Source of the DNA: Patiriisocius sp047731265 | Lineage (GTDB): Bacteria; Bacteroidota; Bacteroidia; Flavobacteriales; Flavobacteriaceae | Direction of reading: 5' to 3' | Length of the DNA stretch: 64,000 nucleotides | Assembly (NCBI RefSeq): GCF_047731265.1 | Contig: NZ_CP159835.1 | Location: 2,914,001 to 2,978,000 of the forward strand | Shown: piece by piece, positions 55,508-63,909 of the stretch | Numbering within the stretch: the stretch's first letter is position 1 | Layout of the letters: each line of letters begins with the position of its first letter | The notes under the pieces: generated by a model | Told to the model about the DNA's origin: nothing | The model's input: the letters and a program-made list of their open reading frames with translations, nothing else | The model's database searches: none | Program-made: the position numbers and the translations under genes

Positions 55508-55639
55508 AGGTAACACCGTATAAAATTAATTGCTGGTTTTAGCTTACTTACGAAGGTCCTCGCGGACTTTCTATCTGTGATTTATTTATTAACTTTAGTG
55601 CTTAAACCACGCAACTAACCTTATACAAACACGTTAGTG
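55508..55639 (+). repeat. attC-like recombination site 2
   Basis: R'' AGGTAAC (55508) and R' GTTAGTG (55633). Long arms gtataaaattaattgc / gcaactaaccttatac pair with G-U contacts. The terminal hairpin gaaggtcc-tcgc-ggactttc (55552-55571) covaries with site 1. R'' pairs with the cassette's own start GTTGCCT (53799) but not with the following unit's GTTAGTG. Confidence 0.8.
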
Positions 55640-55659
55640 TGTTTTGACCCCCATAAAAC

Positions 55660-56174
55660 AAGAAAAACCATCTTCATTTCAAATTATAAGTAAACATTTA
55701 GCATTTTATTTATCAAAACGAGAAGATCCAAAGTGCAATGGGTGCTATGCCCTACAAACCAACTGCTGTAAAATTTAAATAAAAGCAAAAAAAATCAGGT
55801 ACTTATACCTATTGACATTAAACTCCAATGCTTCTATATTTACGAATATAGAAGCCCTTTTATGATCCAGCATACAAGAAACACAAACCAAATGCTGGAA
55901 CACTACCAATACTCTAAGCGGTAAACTAAAGAGTGTTTTAGAAAGGCTGGGGGAGTGCTTGGTGCATAAATTGGTTTTTTTACCATCGCCTGTAAAAAAT
56001 AATTAGCGTGAATACGGGAAACCGTAATAAAACAAATAGCATAAAGAGTATTTTTAAACATTACAAAGCTGCCGGCACGCAGGTGGCAAGAAATAATTTT
56101 AATAAAAACATCATAAACCTTTTAGATTTGTGATGATATAATGGAGATAAACGTCATATGGGGTTTATATACAT
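55660..56174 (+). repeat. Leader repeat, copy 2
   Basis: Full-length ORF-less repeat beginning aagaaaaacca, 27 bp after the core site at 55633, and ending tatacatG/TT at 56175. -7 box TAGATTTG at 56123. The ccagc/gctgg stem around the acaagaaacacaaacca loop is kept. It heads the VOC cassette 37 bp downstream. Confidence 0.8.
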
Positions 56175-56211
56175 GTTGTATACAAGCTAAAAACAGAACT
56201 AAAAAAAAATT

Positions 56212-56667
56212 ATGAAAAAAGCAATAATTCTACTGATTTTAATTCAGTTTTCAAATGTTGTTATCGGACAAGAAAAAAAAGATTTCTCTCTTTCATTTAA
56301 TCATATGGCGTTGTCAGTTAAAGACGTAAATGTATCAGCAGAATTTTACACAAATGTTCTTAACTTGGAAATAATTCCATTGCCACCAGAAGCTGAAAAT
56401 GTAAAATGGATTTCATTAGGAGATGGTAAAGAATTACACCTATTATCAATTTTCAAAGATGATATTAAGACAAATAAGGCTATACATCTTGCTTTATCAA
56501 CTGCGAATTTTGATGAATTTGTGCAGAAACTCACAAAAATGAATATCGAATACTCTGATTTCCCTGGTAACCTAAATAAGATTAACATTAGACCTGATGG
56601 AATAACGCAAGTGTTCTTTCAAGACCCTGATGGCTATTGGATTGAAGTGAATAGCATTAATGAATAA
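56212..56667 (+). CDS. Exported VOC (glyoxalase-like) protein (cassette 5)
   Basis: 151 residues. A Sec signal peptide (AIILLILIQFSNVVIG) precedes a single VOC module: FNHMALSVKDVNVSAEFYTN, a metal-type His at the first strand, HLLSIF, KAIHLALS with a second His, and QVFFQDPDGYWIEV with the final Glu. All four usual metal-ligand positions seem present. VOC enzymes include glyoxalases, dioxygenases and antibiotic-binding proteins; an exported form is less common. R'' of its attC (ATACAAC) complements its own 5' end GTTGTAT exactly. Confidence 0.85.
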   Translation: MKKAIILLILIQFSNVVIGQEKKDFSLSFNHMALSVKDVNVSAEFYTNVLNLEIIPLPPEAENVKWISLGDGKELHLLSIFKDDIKTNKAIHLALSTANFDEFVQKLTKMNIEYSDFPGNLNKINIRPDGITQVFFQDPDGYWIEVNSINE

Positions 56668-56679
56668 AATAAAGCCTGT

Positions 56680-56811
56680 ATACAACACGGTGTATAATTA
56701 ATTGCTTGGTCACTGCCGACTTACGAACATTCCTACGGAATATTCTATCTGTGATTTATTTGCTAAATTAGTTGCTTAACCACGCAACTAACCATACACA
56801 AAACGTTACTC
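56680..56811 (+). repeat. attC-like recombination site 3
   Basis: R'' ATACAAC (56680), R' GTTACTC (56805). Arms gtgtataattaattgc / gcaactaaccatacac. The terminal hairpin aacattcc-tac-ggaatatt again covaries with the other sites. R'' matches the cassette start at 56175 (7/7) and not the downstream GTTACTC. Confidence 0.8.
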
Positions 56812-56878
56812 AGAATTTGAGAGCAGGATTACATTTTTAACTGGATTAAAAGATATTGAACCAGAGAAAAGAGCGAGG

Positions 56879-57325
56879 ATGATTTCCAATATTGATACCA
56901 AAAGCAGAAATAAAATAAGAGTCGGAGAAAAATTAATCTATATATTGGATAAATGCGATGACCATGCAGACTCAAAATATGTAGCTCAATTTTTTTGTGC
57001 TTTTCTAGAAGAGAAAATTACGTACAATGAGTTTTTACGTGTTGCTTCAATAATTCAAAATATTTTCAGAGAAGATTTAGAATATTTTCTTGAATCCAAA
57101 ATAGAAACTTTTGAAAAAGATAACTCAACTGAGGAATCACCAAATGAAGATGAATTTCCTTTAATCAATGTTGGAATATTAGGTTTAAGTTACAATCCTG
57201 TAAATGTCAATGATCAAGATGATTGGAAACAATCTGAGAAATATGTAGTCTCAGGTGGCGATGCTGTAATTTGGGTAACGACAATTGGAAAAAAGATTAA
57301 AGAACATTTAAAAACGGAGAAGTAA
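56879..57325 (+). CDS. 5'-truncated protein of unknown function (cassette 6)
   Basis: 148 residues from ATG 56879, but the same frame is open and protein-like back to the core site (YSEFESRITFLTGLKDIEPE before ATG, from 56807). The gene has therefore lost its true start at the G/TT junction. The remaining part is helical (KIRVGEKLIYILDKCDDHAD, FLEEKITYNEFLRVASIIQN) with an acidic linker and a small globular end (GGDAVIWVTTIGKKIKEH). I do not recognise a named domain. Whether ATG 56879 yields a product is unknown. Confidence 0.6.
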   Translation: MISNIDTKSRNKIRVGEKLIYILDKCDDHADSKYVAQFFCAFLEEKITYNEFLRVASIIQNIFREDLEYFLESKIETFEKDNSTEESPNEDEFPLINVGILGLSYNPVNVNDQDDWKQSEKYVVSGGDAVIWVTTIGKKIKEHLKTEK

Positions 57326-57380
57326 CCAACTACCACAATTTACCTACTAAAAAATTACAACAAATAGAAAATGATAATTT

Positions 57381-57836
57381 ATGAAAAAAGGAATTACAAT
57401 ACTGGCATTATTATTTTTTGTAGTTAACATCAATGCTCAGGTACAATTAGGGTTAGAAACAACTTCTTATAACAAGATAATGTCAGAAGTAGATAGAATT
57501 GGATATTCGACTGTGTTGGACATGCCAACAACCTATAGATACAGTAGGTTCAAAAGCCTTATCTATGTTACAATTGGAAATATAATGCATGAATATAAGG
57601 AAGAACTTGGTACACGGGAAACCTTCTCATTTAACGGTCAAGAATGCTTACAAGTGAAAGTCGTAAATGTAGATAATGGTACTCTTGCAACGATTATTAT
57701 CTGCCCCAATGATGGAATGCTCATCTTAGAAGATAAAATTAAACAATATTTTTTTGACACAACAACATTGAAAAAGCCCAAAACGAAAGCGAAAAATCTC
57801 TTTAGTAGATTCCGCAATTTATTAGATGAGCAGTAA
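57381..57836 (+). CDS. Secreted protein of unknown function
   Basis: 151 residues. Sec signal peptide (MKKGITILALLFFVVNINAQ), then about 110 residues of mixed alpha/beta sequence and a basic C-terminal tail (KKPKTKAKNLFSRFRNLLDE). No recognised domain. First gene of a three-gene unit; the next start is 15 bp after its stop. Confidence 0.72.
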   Translation: MKKGITILALLFFVVNINAQVQLGLETTSYNKIMSEVDRIGYSTVLDMPTTYRYSRFKSLIYVTIGNIMHEYKEELGTRETFSFNGQECLQVKVVNVDNGTLATIIICPNDGMLILEDKIKQYFFDTTTLKKPKTKAKNLFSRFRNLLDEQ

Positions 57837-57851
57837 ATAAAACTAGAAGAC

Positions 57852-58223
57852 ATGAAAAAAACATTGTTTTTATTATTCACAACAATAATATTAAGCTCTT
57901 GCCTTAATGGCCCAAAAACTGAAACAAAATATAGTGGACCGCCAAAGTTTGTTTTAACAGAAATGAATGGTAGAGAATTAGAAGAAGACGCATATTTCAC
58001 AATAAAGTATGATAATACTTTCATTCTTGAATTAGCTGATGGAACAACTTTTAATTATACCCCTACACAACTTGTAGGATCAGATCCATTATGCAACATA
58101 TTAGCTACCGATGATTTAGGTAGAAGCACTGCAATATGTATGAAAAAATTAACCGGACAAAAATTTGAGCTTATGCTTGAGAATGACGAAATGATAAGTA
58201 ATTTCAAAGGCTACAAATTATGA
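57852..58223 (+). CDS. Lipoprotein of unknown function
   Basis: 123 residues. Signal ending ILSSC (about Cys18), a Gly/Pro-rich linker (GPKTETKYSGPPKF) and a small beta domain (VLTEMNGRELEEDAYF, TTFNYTPTQLVG). The stop overlaps the ATG of the next gene (ATGA, 4 bp), so the two are translationally coupled. Confidence 0.75.
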   Translation: MKKTLFLLFTTIILSSCLNGPKTETKYSGPPKFVLTEMNGRELEEDAYFTIKYDNTFILELADGTTFNYTPTQLVGSDPLCNILATDDLGRSTAICMKKLTGQKFELMLENDEMISNFKGYKL

Positions 58224-58936
58224 AAAAAATACTTTTATTAATCGTTTTACTAATAACAATAACTTCGATAGCTCAAAAAAGAGAAGAGAATAAAGTATTT
58301 GAAATTATTGCAAAATCACCAAAATTAACTATTGCTAAAGGGTGGATGAAAAATGATACGAGCGGAAAATGGGTTGAAAATAAAAACGTTATAGCTACTA
58401 AAAAAGTTTACTCATTTTCTGATATCTCGCATTATCTACAAAATTTCGAATGGATTCAAATAGCAAAAATCGCTAAAGATAATGAAGAATACTATGTGAT
58501 AATATATAGAATGGTAGGTGGCAAATATGAATATGAAGGTTATGAATATCTTTCTGGATGGACGCCTTTTAAGAGTACAAAATTCCTAATAATAACACCT
58601 GCTGTTTATCAATTATTTAAAGCGAAAATTCAATATACCGAGGGAAAAGATATTTCCTTTAACGCTTATACTTCTGGAACTTCTGGTAAGAATTTAATAG
58701 AATTTATTAACTCTTATATTAATATGAAAAAAGAATATCCCAGAAAAACAACTTTTACTTTTCTATTTAATTCGCAAACCGAAGGTGATAAGGACATTGT
58801 AAGGTTTAGATTAGGATACGATTACATTACCAAATATAGGCAACAAGGCATTTATGATACTGATACAGATCAAAATTTGGACAATAGTTATTTTGAAGTT
58901 AGTAAAAATGAATTTTCGAAATTACTAATTGATTAA
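58220..58936 (+). CDS. Secreted protein of unknown function
   Basis: 238 residues. Sec signal peptide (ILLLIVLLITITSIAQ), then a Trp/Tyr-rich domain (GWMKNDTSGKWVENKN, FEWIQIAKI, YLSGWTPFKSTKF) and a second beta-rich part. No named domain recognised. Third gene of the coupled unit. Between it and the attC at 59050 there are 113 bp without a gene. Confidence 0.75.
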   Translation: MKKILLLIVLLITITSIAQKREENKVFEIIAKSPKLTIAKGWMKNDTSGKWVENKNVIATKKVYSFSDISHYLQNFEWIQIAKIAKDNEEYYVIIYRMVGGKYEYEGYEYLSGWTPFKSTKFLIITPAVYQLFKAKIQYTEGKDISFNAYTSGTSGKNLIEFINSYINMKKEYPRKTTFTFLFNSQTEGDKDIVRFRLGYDYITKYRQQGIYDTDTDQNLDNSYFEVSKNEFSKLLID

Positions 58937-59049
58937 AATATGACATATGAAAAAAATAAAAAAGCAGGAAGAAAAGTTGAGTTAGAAGAGTTTTAAATAA
59001 AGAGTAAAGTTCGAATCTAAAAAACACCTCAAGGAAGGAAAAAAAACGG

Positions 59050-59238
59050 CAGGCAACAATGGCTATAATTAATACGGGACTTGTTGTTACCTCAAAGTTT
59101 AGTGCTTTTTAACCAAGTAAGCCAAATCTTTTTGATTTGGCTTTAGAACAAAAAAGATTAAAAAAAGTTTTGGCTAAGTGCTTAATCGAAAGTTTACTAC
59201 TTTCAAATCCCTTACTAACCATAGTCGAGCCGTTGCCA
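59050..59238 (+). repeat. attC-like recombination site 4 (long)
   Basis: 189 bp. R'' AGGCAAC (59050), R' GTTGCCA (59232), arms ggctataattaa / ctaaccatagtc, and a perfect 9-bp terminal hairpin agccaaatc-ttttt-gatttggct. R'' does not match the 5' end of the preceding unit (GTTACTC), in line with that unit being a deletion product. Confidence 0.7.
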
Positions 59239-59248
59239 TTAATGTGAA

Positions 59249-60016
59249 ATGAAAATTATTCAGAACAATAAATCTATTCACGAAAATAAAAAACTCCTTG
59301 GAAATTTAATAAATTCTCATCTTGAATTGTTAATGCCTGAAAAAGAGAAAAACCAACAAAAAATTTTAGAATTATGTCACGTTGGGAAATTTTTAATGTT
59401 TTTTAATAATAAAATCCAAATCGATAAACTGTCTGAAAAACCAGATTTTATATTAAAAGGAGAGTTTGGAAAAATTGGATTAGAACATCAAATATTAGTA
59501 AATAGTAAATCAAAAGAAAGAGAAGGCTTTTTTGAAAACATATTTTCAATGGCTGAAAAGGAATTAGATTCCGACAAAGACTTGCCTAATTTTTTAATTA
59601 CTTGTTATCCTATTCCATATGTGAATTTTAAAATTAGTGAAAAACAAAATTTAATTAAAACAATTGTTCAAGTTGTAAAGGAATTTATCTCATCTGAAAA
59701 ATTAATTGAAAATCCAATAATTGAGAAAATAAGTATGACTGATCATTCTCAAAAAAGTCTGAACGTTAATTTAGGAGCTTGGTGGGTGAAAGATGTAACA
59801 GAAGAACTTATTTTATCAGCGGTTAGAAAAAAGGAATCTAAATTAACTTCTTACAGAAAAAATAGCGGAGAAATTCAATGGTTGATTATTGTAATTGGTA
59901 GTAATGGGGAAAGTTCATATAATTTAGATAATCGTTTTAAAATGAATCTAAAAACTGAATTCGAAAAAGTATATATTCTTGAGGATTTTAATAATAGACT
60001 TTTTGAGTTAAAGTAA
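59249..60016 (+). CDS. Unknown protein, possibly nuclease-like (cassette 7)
   Basis: 255 residues, cytoplasmic. The clearest pattern is KPDFILKGEFGKIGLEHQ (about 72-90): an Asp then a strand ending in Glu-His, similar to D-xn-ExH/K cores of PD-(D/E)XK-like proteins (PDF..., IGIEHT). A second conserved-looking stretch is IQWLIIVIGSNGESSYNLD. This assignment is a weak inference. It starts 17 bp after the core site, and its attC R'' TGGCAAC complements its own 5' end GTTGCCA exactly. A defence or toxin role would fit the array. Confidence 0.7.
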   Translation: MKIIQNNKSIHENKKLLGNLINSHLELLMPEKEKNQQKILELCHVGKFLMFFNNKIQIDKLSEKPDFILKGEFGKIGLEHQILVNSKSKEREGFFENIFSMAEKELDSDKDLPNFLITCYPIPYVNFKISEKQNLIKTIVQVVKEFISSEKLIENPIIEKISMTDHSQKSLNVNLGAWWVKDVTEELILSAVRKKESKLTSYRKNSGEIQWLIIVIGSNGESSYNLDNRFKMNLKTEFEKVYILEDFNNRLFELK

Positions 60017-60026
60017 AAACACTAAT

Positions 60027-60159
60027 GGCAACACCGTATATAATTTATTGCTAGTTCTACCCTACTTACGAAAGTCCTTGCGGTTTTTCTATTTGGTTTT
60101 GTATTTACTAAATTAGATTCTTAAAAACAGGCAACTAACCATACACAACAACGTTAAGA
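60027..60159 (+). repeat. attC-like recombination site 5
   Basis: R'' TGGCAAC (60027), R' GTTAAGA (60153), arms gtatataatttattgc / gcaactaaccatacac, terminal hairpin gaaagtcc-ttgc-ggtttttc. R'' complements the cassette's own start (59232) at 7/7 and not the following GTTAAGA. Confidence 0.8.
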
Positions 60160-60668
60160 AAAACCACCTCCATTTCAAATTATAAGTAAACATTTAGCAT
60201 TTTAATTATCAAAACGAGTAGATCCAAAGTGCAATGGGTGCTATGCCCCACAAACCAACTGCTGTAAAATTTAAATAAAAGCAAAAAAAATCAGATATTT
60301 ATACCTATTGACATTAAACTCCGATGCTTCTATATTTACGAACATAGAAGCCCTTTTATGATCCAGCATACAAGAAACACAAACCAGGCTGGAACACTAC
60401 CAATACTCTAAGCGGTAAACTAAAGAGTGTTTTAGAAAGGCTGGGGGAGTACTTGGTGCATAAATTGATTTTTTTACCATCGCCTGTAAAAAATAATTAG
60501 CGTGAATACGGGAAACCGTAATAAAAGAAATAGCATAAAGAGTATTTTTAAACATTACAAAGCTGCCGGCACGCAGGTGGCACGAAATAATTTTAATAAA
60601 AACATCATAAACCTTTTAGCTTTGTGATGATATAATAGAAATAAACGTCATACGGTGTTTATATACAT
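60156..60668 (+). repeat. Leader repeat, copy 3
   Basis: Full-length repeat starting within the core site GTTAAGAAAAACC and ending tatacatG/TT at 60669. -7 box TAGCTTTG at 60617. A 3-base deletion shortens the loop between ccagc and gctgg while keeping the stem. Heads the NACHT cassette 21 bp downstream. Confidence 0.8.
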
Positions 60669-60689
60669 GTTAGTAGCAATTACACAAAA

Positions 60690-62675
60690 ATGGATATAGA
60701 AACAGTAAAAAATATAGCAACAGTTGCCGCACCTCTTTCCAAAGTTGTTTTAGAAACTTTTTTAATGCCAAAGTTTAAAGAGTTTAGAGACAAATGGAAA
60801 AGAGAAAATAATCTAATTGATTATGCTTTTGAAAATAAATTTCTGGAATATCTAACTAGTGTATATGAAAAGAATGGAGTCCTTAATACTATTGCATTCA
60901 AGAAAAAAAAAGTATTACTAAATGACGTTTATATTCCTCTTACAATACAATGTGAAGAAAGACACGAATTACCCCGTAAACGGAAAAACTTAACTTTAAC
61001 CGAATTTGATGATGAACTATTTGCTGAGACAAATAAAATACTCATAACAGACACAGCTGGAATGGGTAAATCGACCTTGTCAAAAAAGTTACTCATCTCT
61101 GCAATAGAGAAAAACAAAGGCGTCCCTGTTTTAATTGAATTAAGACGTTTATCAAAAGAGAAAGATATAATTGATGAAATTTTAGAACAATTAAATCCAA
61201 TAAATGAAAAAGTAAATCGTCAATTTATTTTGGATTTAATTAAAAGAGGCGATTTTATTTTCTTCTTTGATGGCTTTGATGAGATCTCTTTGTCTGACCG
61301 TTCAAATGTTACCAAGCAAATTCAAACATTTATAACAAAATCTCGAAAAAATAAATTTGTTCTTACATCAAGACCTGAGGATGCTTTATCATCTTTCGGA
61401 GATTTTCTAAAATATCAAATAAAACATCTAATACCTGAAGAGGCCTATTCACTCATAAAAAAGTATGATGCCGAAGGGAATATAGGTGATTTACTTATTA
61501 GTAAAATTAAAGAGCCTGAGACATTTGAGAGTATTGAAGAATACTTAACAACTCCACTTTTAGTTTCCTTGCTATTTACAGCTTTTGAGCATAAACAAAG
61601 AATCCCGTTTAAAAAACATATTTTTTATCGTCAAGTTTATGATGCATTATTTGAATCTCATGATTTATCCAAAGGAGATTCTTTTGAAAGAGAAAAACAT
61701 TCAAAACTAGGTTCAGATGAATTCCATAGAGTACTGAGGATTTTTGGGTACTTATGCTTGACTAATGAAAATAAAATTGAATTTACAAGAGATGAATTAG
61801 GCACTATCGTTTCAAGAGCAATAGGATTTTGTCCAGAGATAAATTCATCATCTACGAACTTTATAAAGGATCTTTTAATAACAGTCCCTCTTTTCGCAAA
61901 AGATGGCATTTACTATAAATGGTCACATAAATCTTTGCAGGAATACTTTGCAGCTCAATTTATTTACCTTGATTCTAAAGAAAAACAAAACAATATTTTA
62001 ACACATGTATCATTTCATCCAGACAATACATCATTTATAAATGTTATTGACTTATATAGAAGTATTGACCCCTCAGGGTTTGAAAATGTGGTAGTAAATA
62101 AATTACTATCCGATTATGTTAAATATATCCAGAATTCATACAAATCATTTGAAGGTCAAGACAAAACTGAACGTCAACAATGGACTTTTTCATATGAAAT
62201 ATTTTTAATCAACTTTTCTTTAGTTCCAAGAACAAAAGAAAATCACCCTAGAGAGATATTTACTTTGATAAAAAAACAACTTCCAGCAAATTTGACTCGT
62301 ATGTCTGTTACTGTAGGTTCTAAGAATGAAGAGAATACTTCTTTTATTAAAATACCTGTAATTAGAAAAGCTCAACAAGTTCTAATTAACTATCTACAGG
62401 ATAAAGGAGTCGATTTCATTGATCAAGTTAATCTTGAAATGAAGGAACCCGAGATTGAATTAAAATTACCAAAGAAAAAAGCGTTAAGGGTAACTGACAG
62501 GAAAAATTCTATTCTAAACAAAGGAGCTAATTTCAAGAAAACAAATGACCTCATTAAGCACTTTTTAGGAAGGCGCAGAGTGTACTTCATAAATTACACA
62601 AAAGGAATAGATAGGCTTGAAGAGCTGACTAAGCGATTGGAAAAAAATAAAGTTGACGATTTATTAAACTTTTAA
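60690..62675 (+). CDS. NACHT-domain NTPase, probable anti-phage protein (cassette 9)
   Basis: 661 residues, no signal peptide. A ~110-residue N-terminal effector-like region (helical, residues 1-60) precedes the NACHT module: Walker A DTAGMGKST with K127, Walker B FFFDGFDEIS with D194 and E198, sensor VLTSRPED, winged-helix end WSHKSLQEYFAAQFI near 415-430. The C-terminal ~230 residues are helical with a basic end and no obvious leucine-rich repeats. Bacterial NACHT proteins (bNACHT/Avs-like STAND NTPases) sense phage proteins and trigger abortive defence; role inferred. The attC R'' TACTAAC exactly complements the cassette start GTTAGTA, so the gene is a complete mobile unit. Confidence 0.87.
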   Translation: MDIETVKNIATVAAPLSKVVLETFLMPKFKEFRDKWKRENNLIDYAFENKFLEYLTSVYEKNGVLNTIAFKKKKVLLNDVYIPLTIQCEERHELPRKRKNLTLTEFDDELFAETNKILITDTAGMGKSTLSKKLLISAIEKNKGVPVLIELRRLSKEKDIIDEILEQLNPINEKVNRQFILDLIKRGDFIFFFDGFDEISLSDRSNVTKQIQTFITKSRKNKFVLTSRPEDALSSFGDFLKYQIKHLIPEEAYSLIKKYDAEGNIGDLLISKIKEPETFESIEEYLTTPLLVSLLFTAFEHKQRIPFKKHIFYRQVYDALFESHDLSKGDSFEREKHSKLGSDEFHRVLRIFGYLCLTNENKIEFTRDELGTIVSRAIGFCPEINSSSTNFIKDLLITVPLFAKDGIYYKWSHKSLQEYFAAQFIYLDSKEKQNNILTHVSFHPDNTSFINVIDLYRSIDPSGFENVVVNKLLSDYVKYIQNSYKSFEGQDKTERQQWTFSYEIFLINFSLVPRTKENHPREIFTLIKKQLPANLTRMSVTVGSKNEENTSFIKIPVIRKAQQVLINYLQDKGVDFIDQVNLEMKEPEIELKLPKKKALRVTDRKNSILNKGANFKKTNDLIKHFLGRRRVYFINYTKGIDRLEELTKRLEKNKVDDLLNF

Positions 62676-62685
62676 AAATAAAAGC

Positions 62686-62752
62686 TACTAACAATGTGTA
62701 TAGTGCATAGCACCCTGCGGGATGCTACGACACCATAAACGTAACGTTAAGA
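62686..62752 (+). repeat. attC-like recombination site 6 (short type)
   Basis: Only 67 bp. R'' TACTAAC (62686) and R' GTTAAGA (62746), with inner stem tagca-ccc-tgc-ggg-a-tgcta. Its sequence differs from the other sites but the plan is the same, and R'' matches the cassette's own 5' end (60669) at 7/7. This is close to the size of classical short integron attC sites. Confidence 0.75.
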
Positions 62753-63252
62753 AAAACCACCTTCATTTTAAACATTTAGCATTTTAATTATCAAAACTAG
62801 CAGATCCAAAGGGCAATGGGTGCTATGCCCTACAAACCAAGGGCTGTAAAATTTAAATAAAAGCAAAAAAAATCAGGTATTTATACCTATTGACATTAAA
62901 CTCCGATGCTTCTATATTTACGAACATAGAAGCCCTTTTATGATCCAGCATACAAGAAACACAAACCAAAAGCTGGAACACTACCAATACCCTAAGCGGT
63001 AAACTAAAGAGTGTTTTAGACAGGCCGGGGGAGTGCTTAGTGCATAAATTGGTTTTTTTACCATCGCCTGTAAAAAATAATTAGCGTGAATGCGGGAAAC
63101 CGTAATAAAACAAATAGCATAAAGAGTATTTTTAAACATTACAAAGCTGCCGGCACGCAGGTGGCAAGAAATAATTTTAATAAAAACATCATAAACCTTT
63201 TAGATTTATGATGATATAATAGAGATAAACGTCATATTGGGTTTATATACAT
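62749..63252 (+). repeat. Leader repeat, copy 4
   Basis: Begins in the core site GTTAAGAAAAACC like copy 3, with a 14-bp internal deletion near the start, and ends tatacatG/TT at 63253. The -7 box has decayed to TAGATTTA (63201). Hairpins with TACG and GAAA loops are intact. Confidence 0.8.
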
Positions 63253-63373
63253 GTTGGCATTCATACAAGAAAAATCGTGCTGAAATTAAAATCTGAAAAA
63301 AATAGAAAAATACGGAAAACCGTAAAATAACTTCAATAATAATGTCGAATTTTAAACCTTAACTAAATATAAT

Positions 63374-63841
63374 ATGAGAAAACTATTTTTATTACCAGTA
63401 TTAACAGTGTTATTTTTGAGCCTACAAAGTTGTGCAGTCATAACAACAGAAAGTAAACCTGTAACAAAAGTTGTGAATATTGAAAATGCGACTAAAAATG
63501 AATTGTATGTAAGAGCAAATAATTGGATGGTAAGTGCATTTAATAATGCGGAATCTGTAATACAATTTACAGATAAAGAAACTGGAACTATAACTGGAAA
63601 ATACTTATTAGGAACTATTACGCAAGCAAGCCAATATGGACCAGCAAATCGAGCTTTTTCAATTATACAAATACAAGTGAAAGACGGAGCGTCCAAAATA
63701 ACAATTACACCAGATTCTTTTAGGTATGCTAAAGGAAATATTTATACTCTCTACACTGGAGAAAAAGCAACTGAAGACATAAACGGACTAATGGATTCTT
63801 TTGAACAAGCAATAAAACTGAAAGAAGATAAAGATTGGTAA
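63374..63841 (+). CDS. Lipoprotein with DUF4468-like domain (cassette 11)
   Basis: 155 residues. The lipoprotein signal ends LQSC. A TBP-like-fold domain resembling DUF4468 follows (KNELYVRANNWMVSAFNNAE, TDKETGTITGKYLL, ITITPDSFRY) and an acidic/basic C-terminal helix (MDSFEQAIKLKEDKDW). Such proteins are common exported proteins of Bacteroidota with unknown role. It starts 121 bp after the core site, farther than in other cassettes. Its attC R'' complements its 5' end exactly. Confidence 0.78.
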   Translation: MRKLFLLPVLTVLFLSLQSCAVITTESKPVTKVVNIENATKNELYVRANNWMVSAFNNAESVIQFTDKETGTITGKYLLGTITQASQYGPANRAFSIIQIQVKDGASKITITPDSFRYAKGNIYTLYTGEKATEDINGLMDSFEQAIKLKEDKDW

Positions 63842-63909
63842 GAAAAACGAAATATTGAAAAGCCAATTAAGATTTTGAAGAAAAAATAACGTCTGAAAAA
63901 AGCACGAAA

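Noticed and set aside
51344..63252. Leader repeats as insertion sequences or group II introns
   Set aside because: No ORF, no terminal inverted repeats, no target duplication, and no domain V-like motif was found; the ends coincide with G/TT core sites instead.
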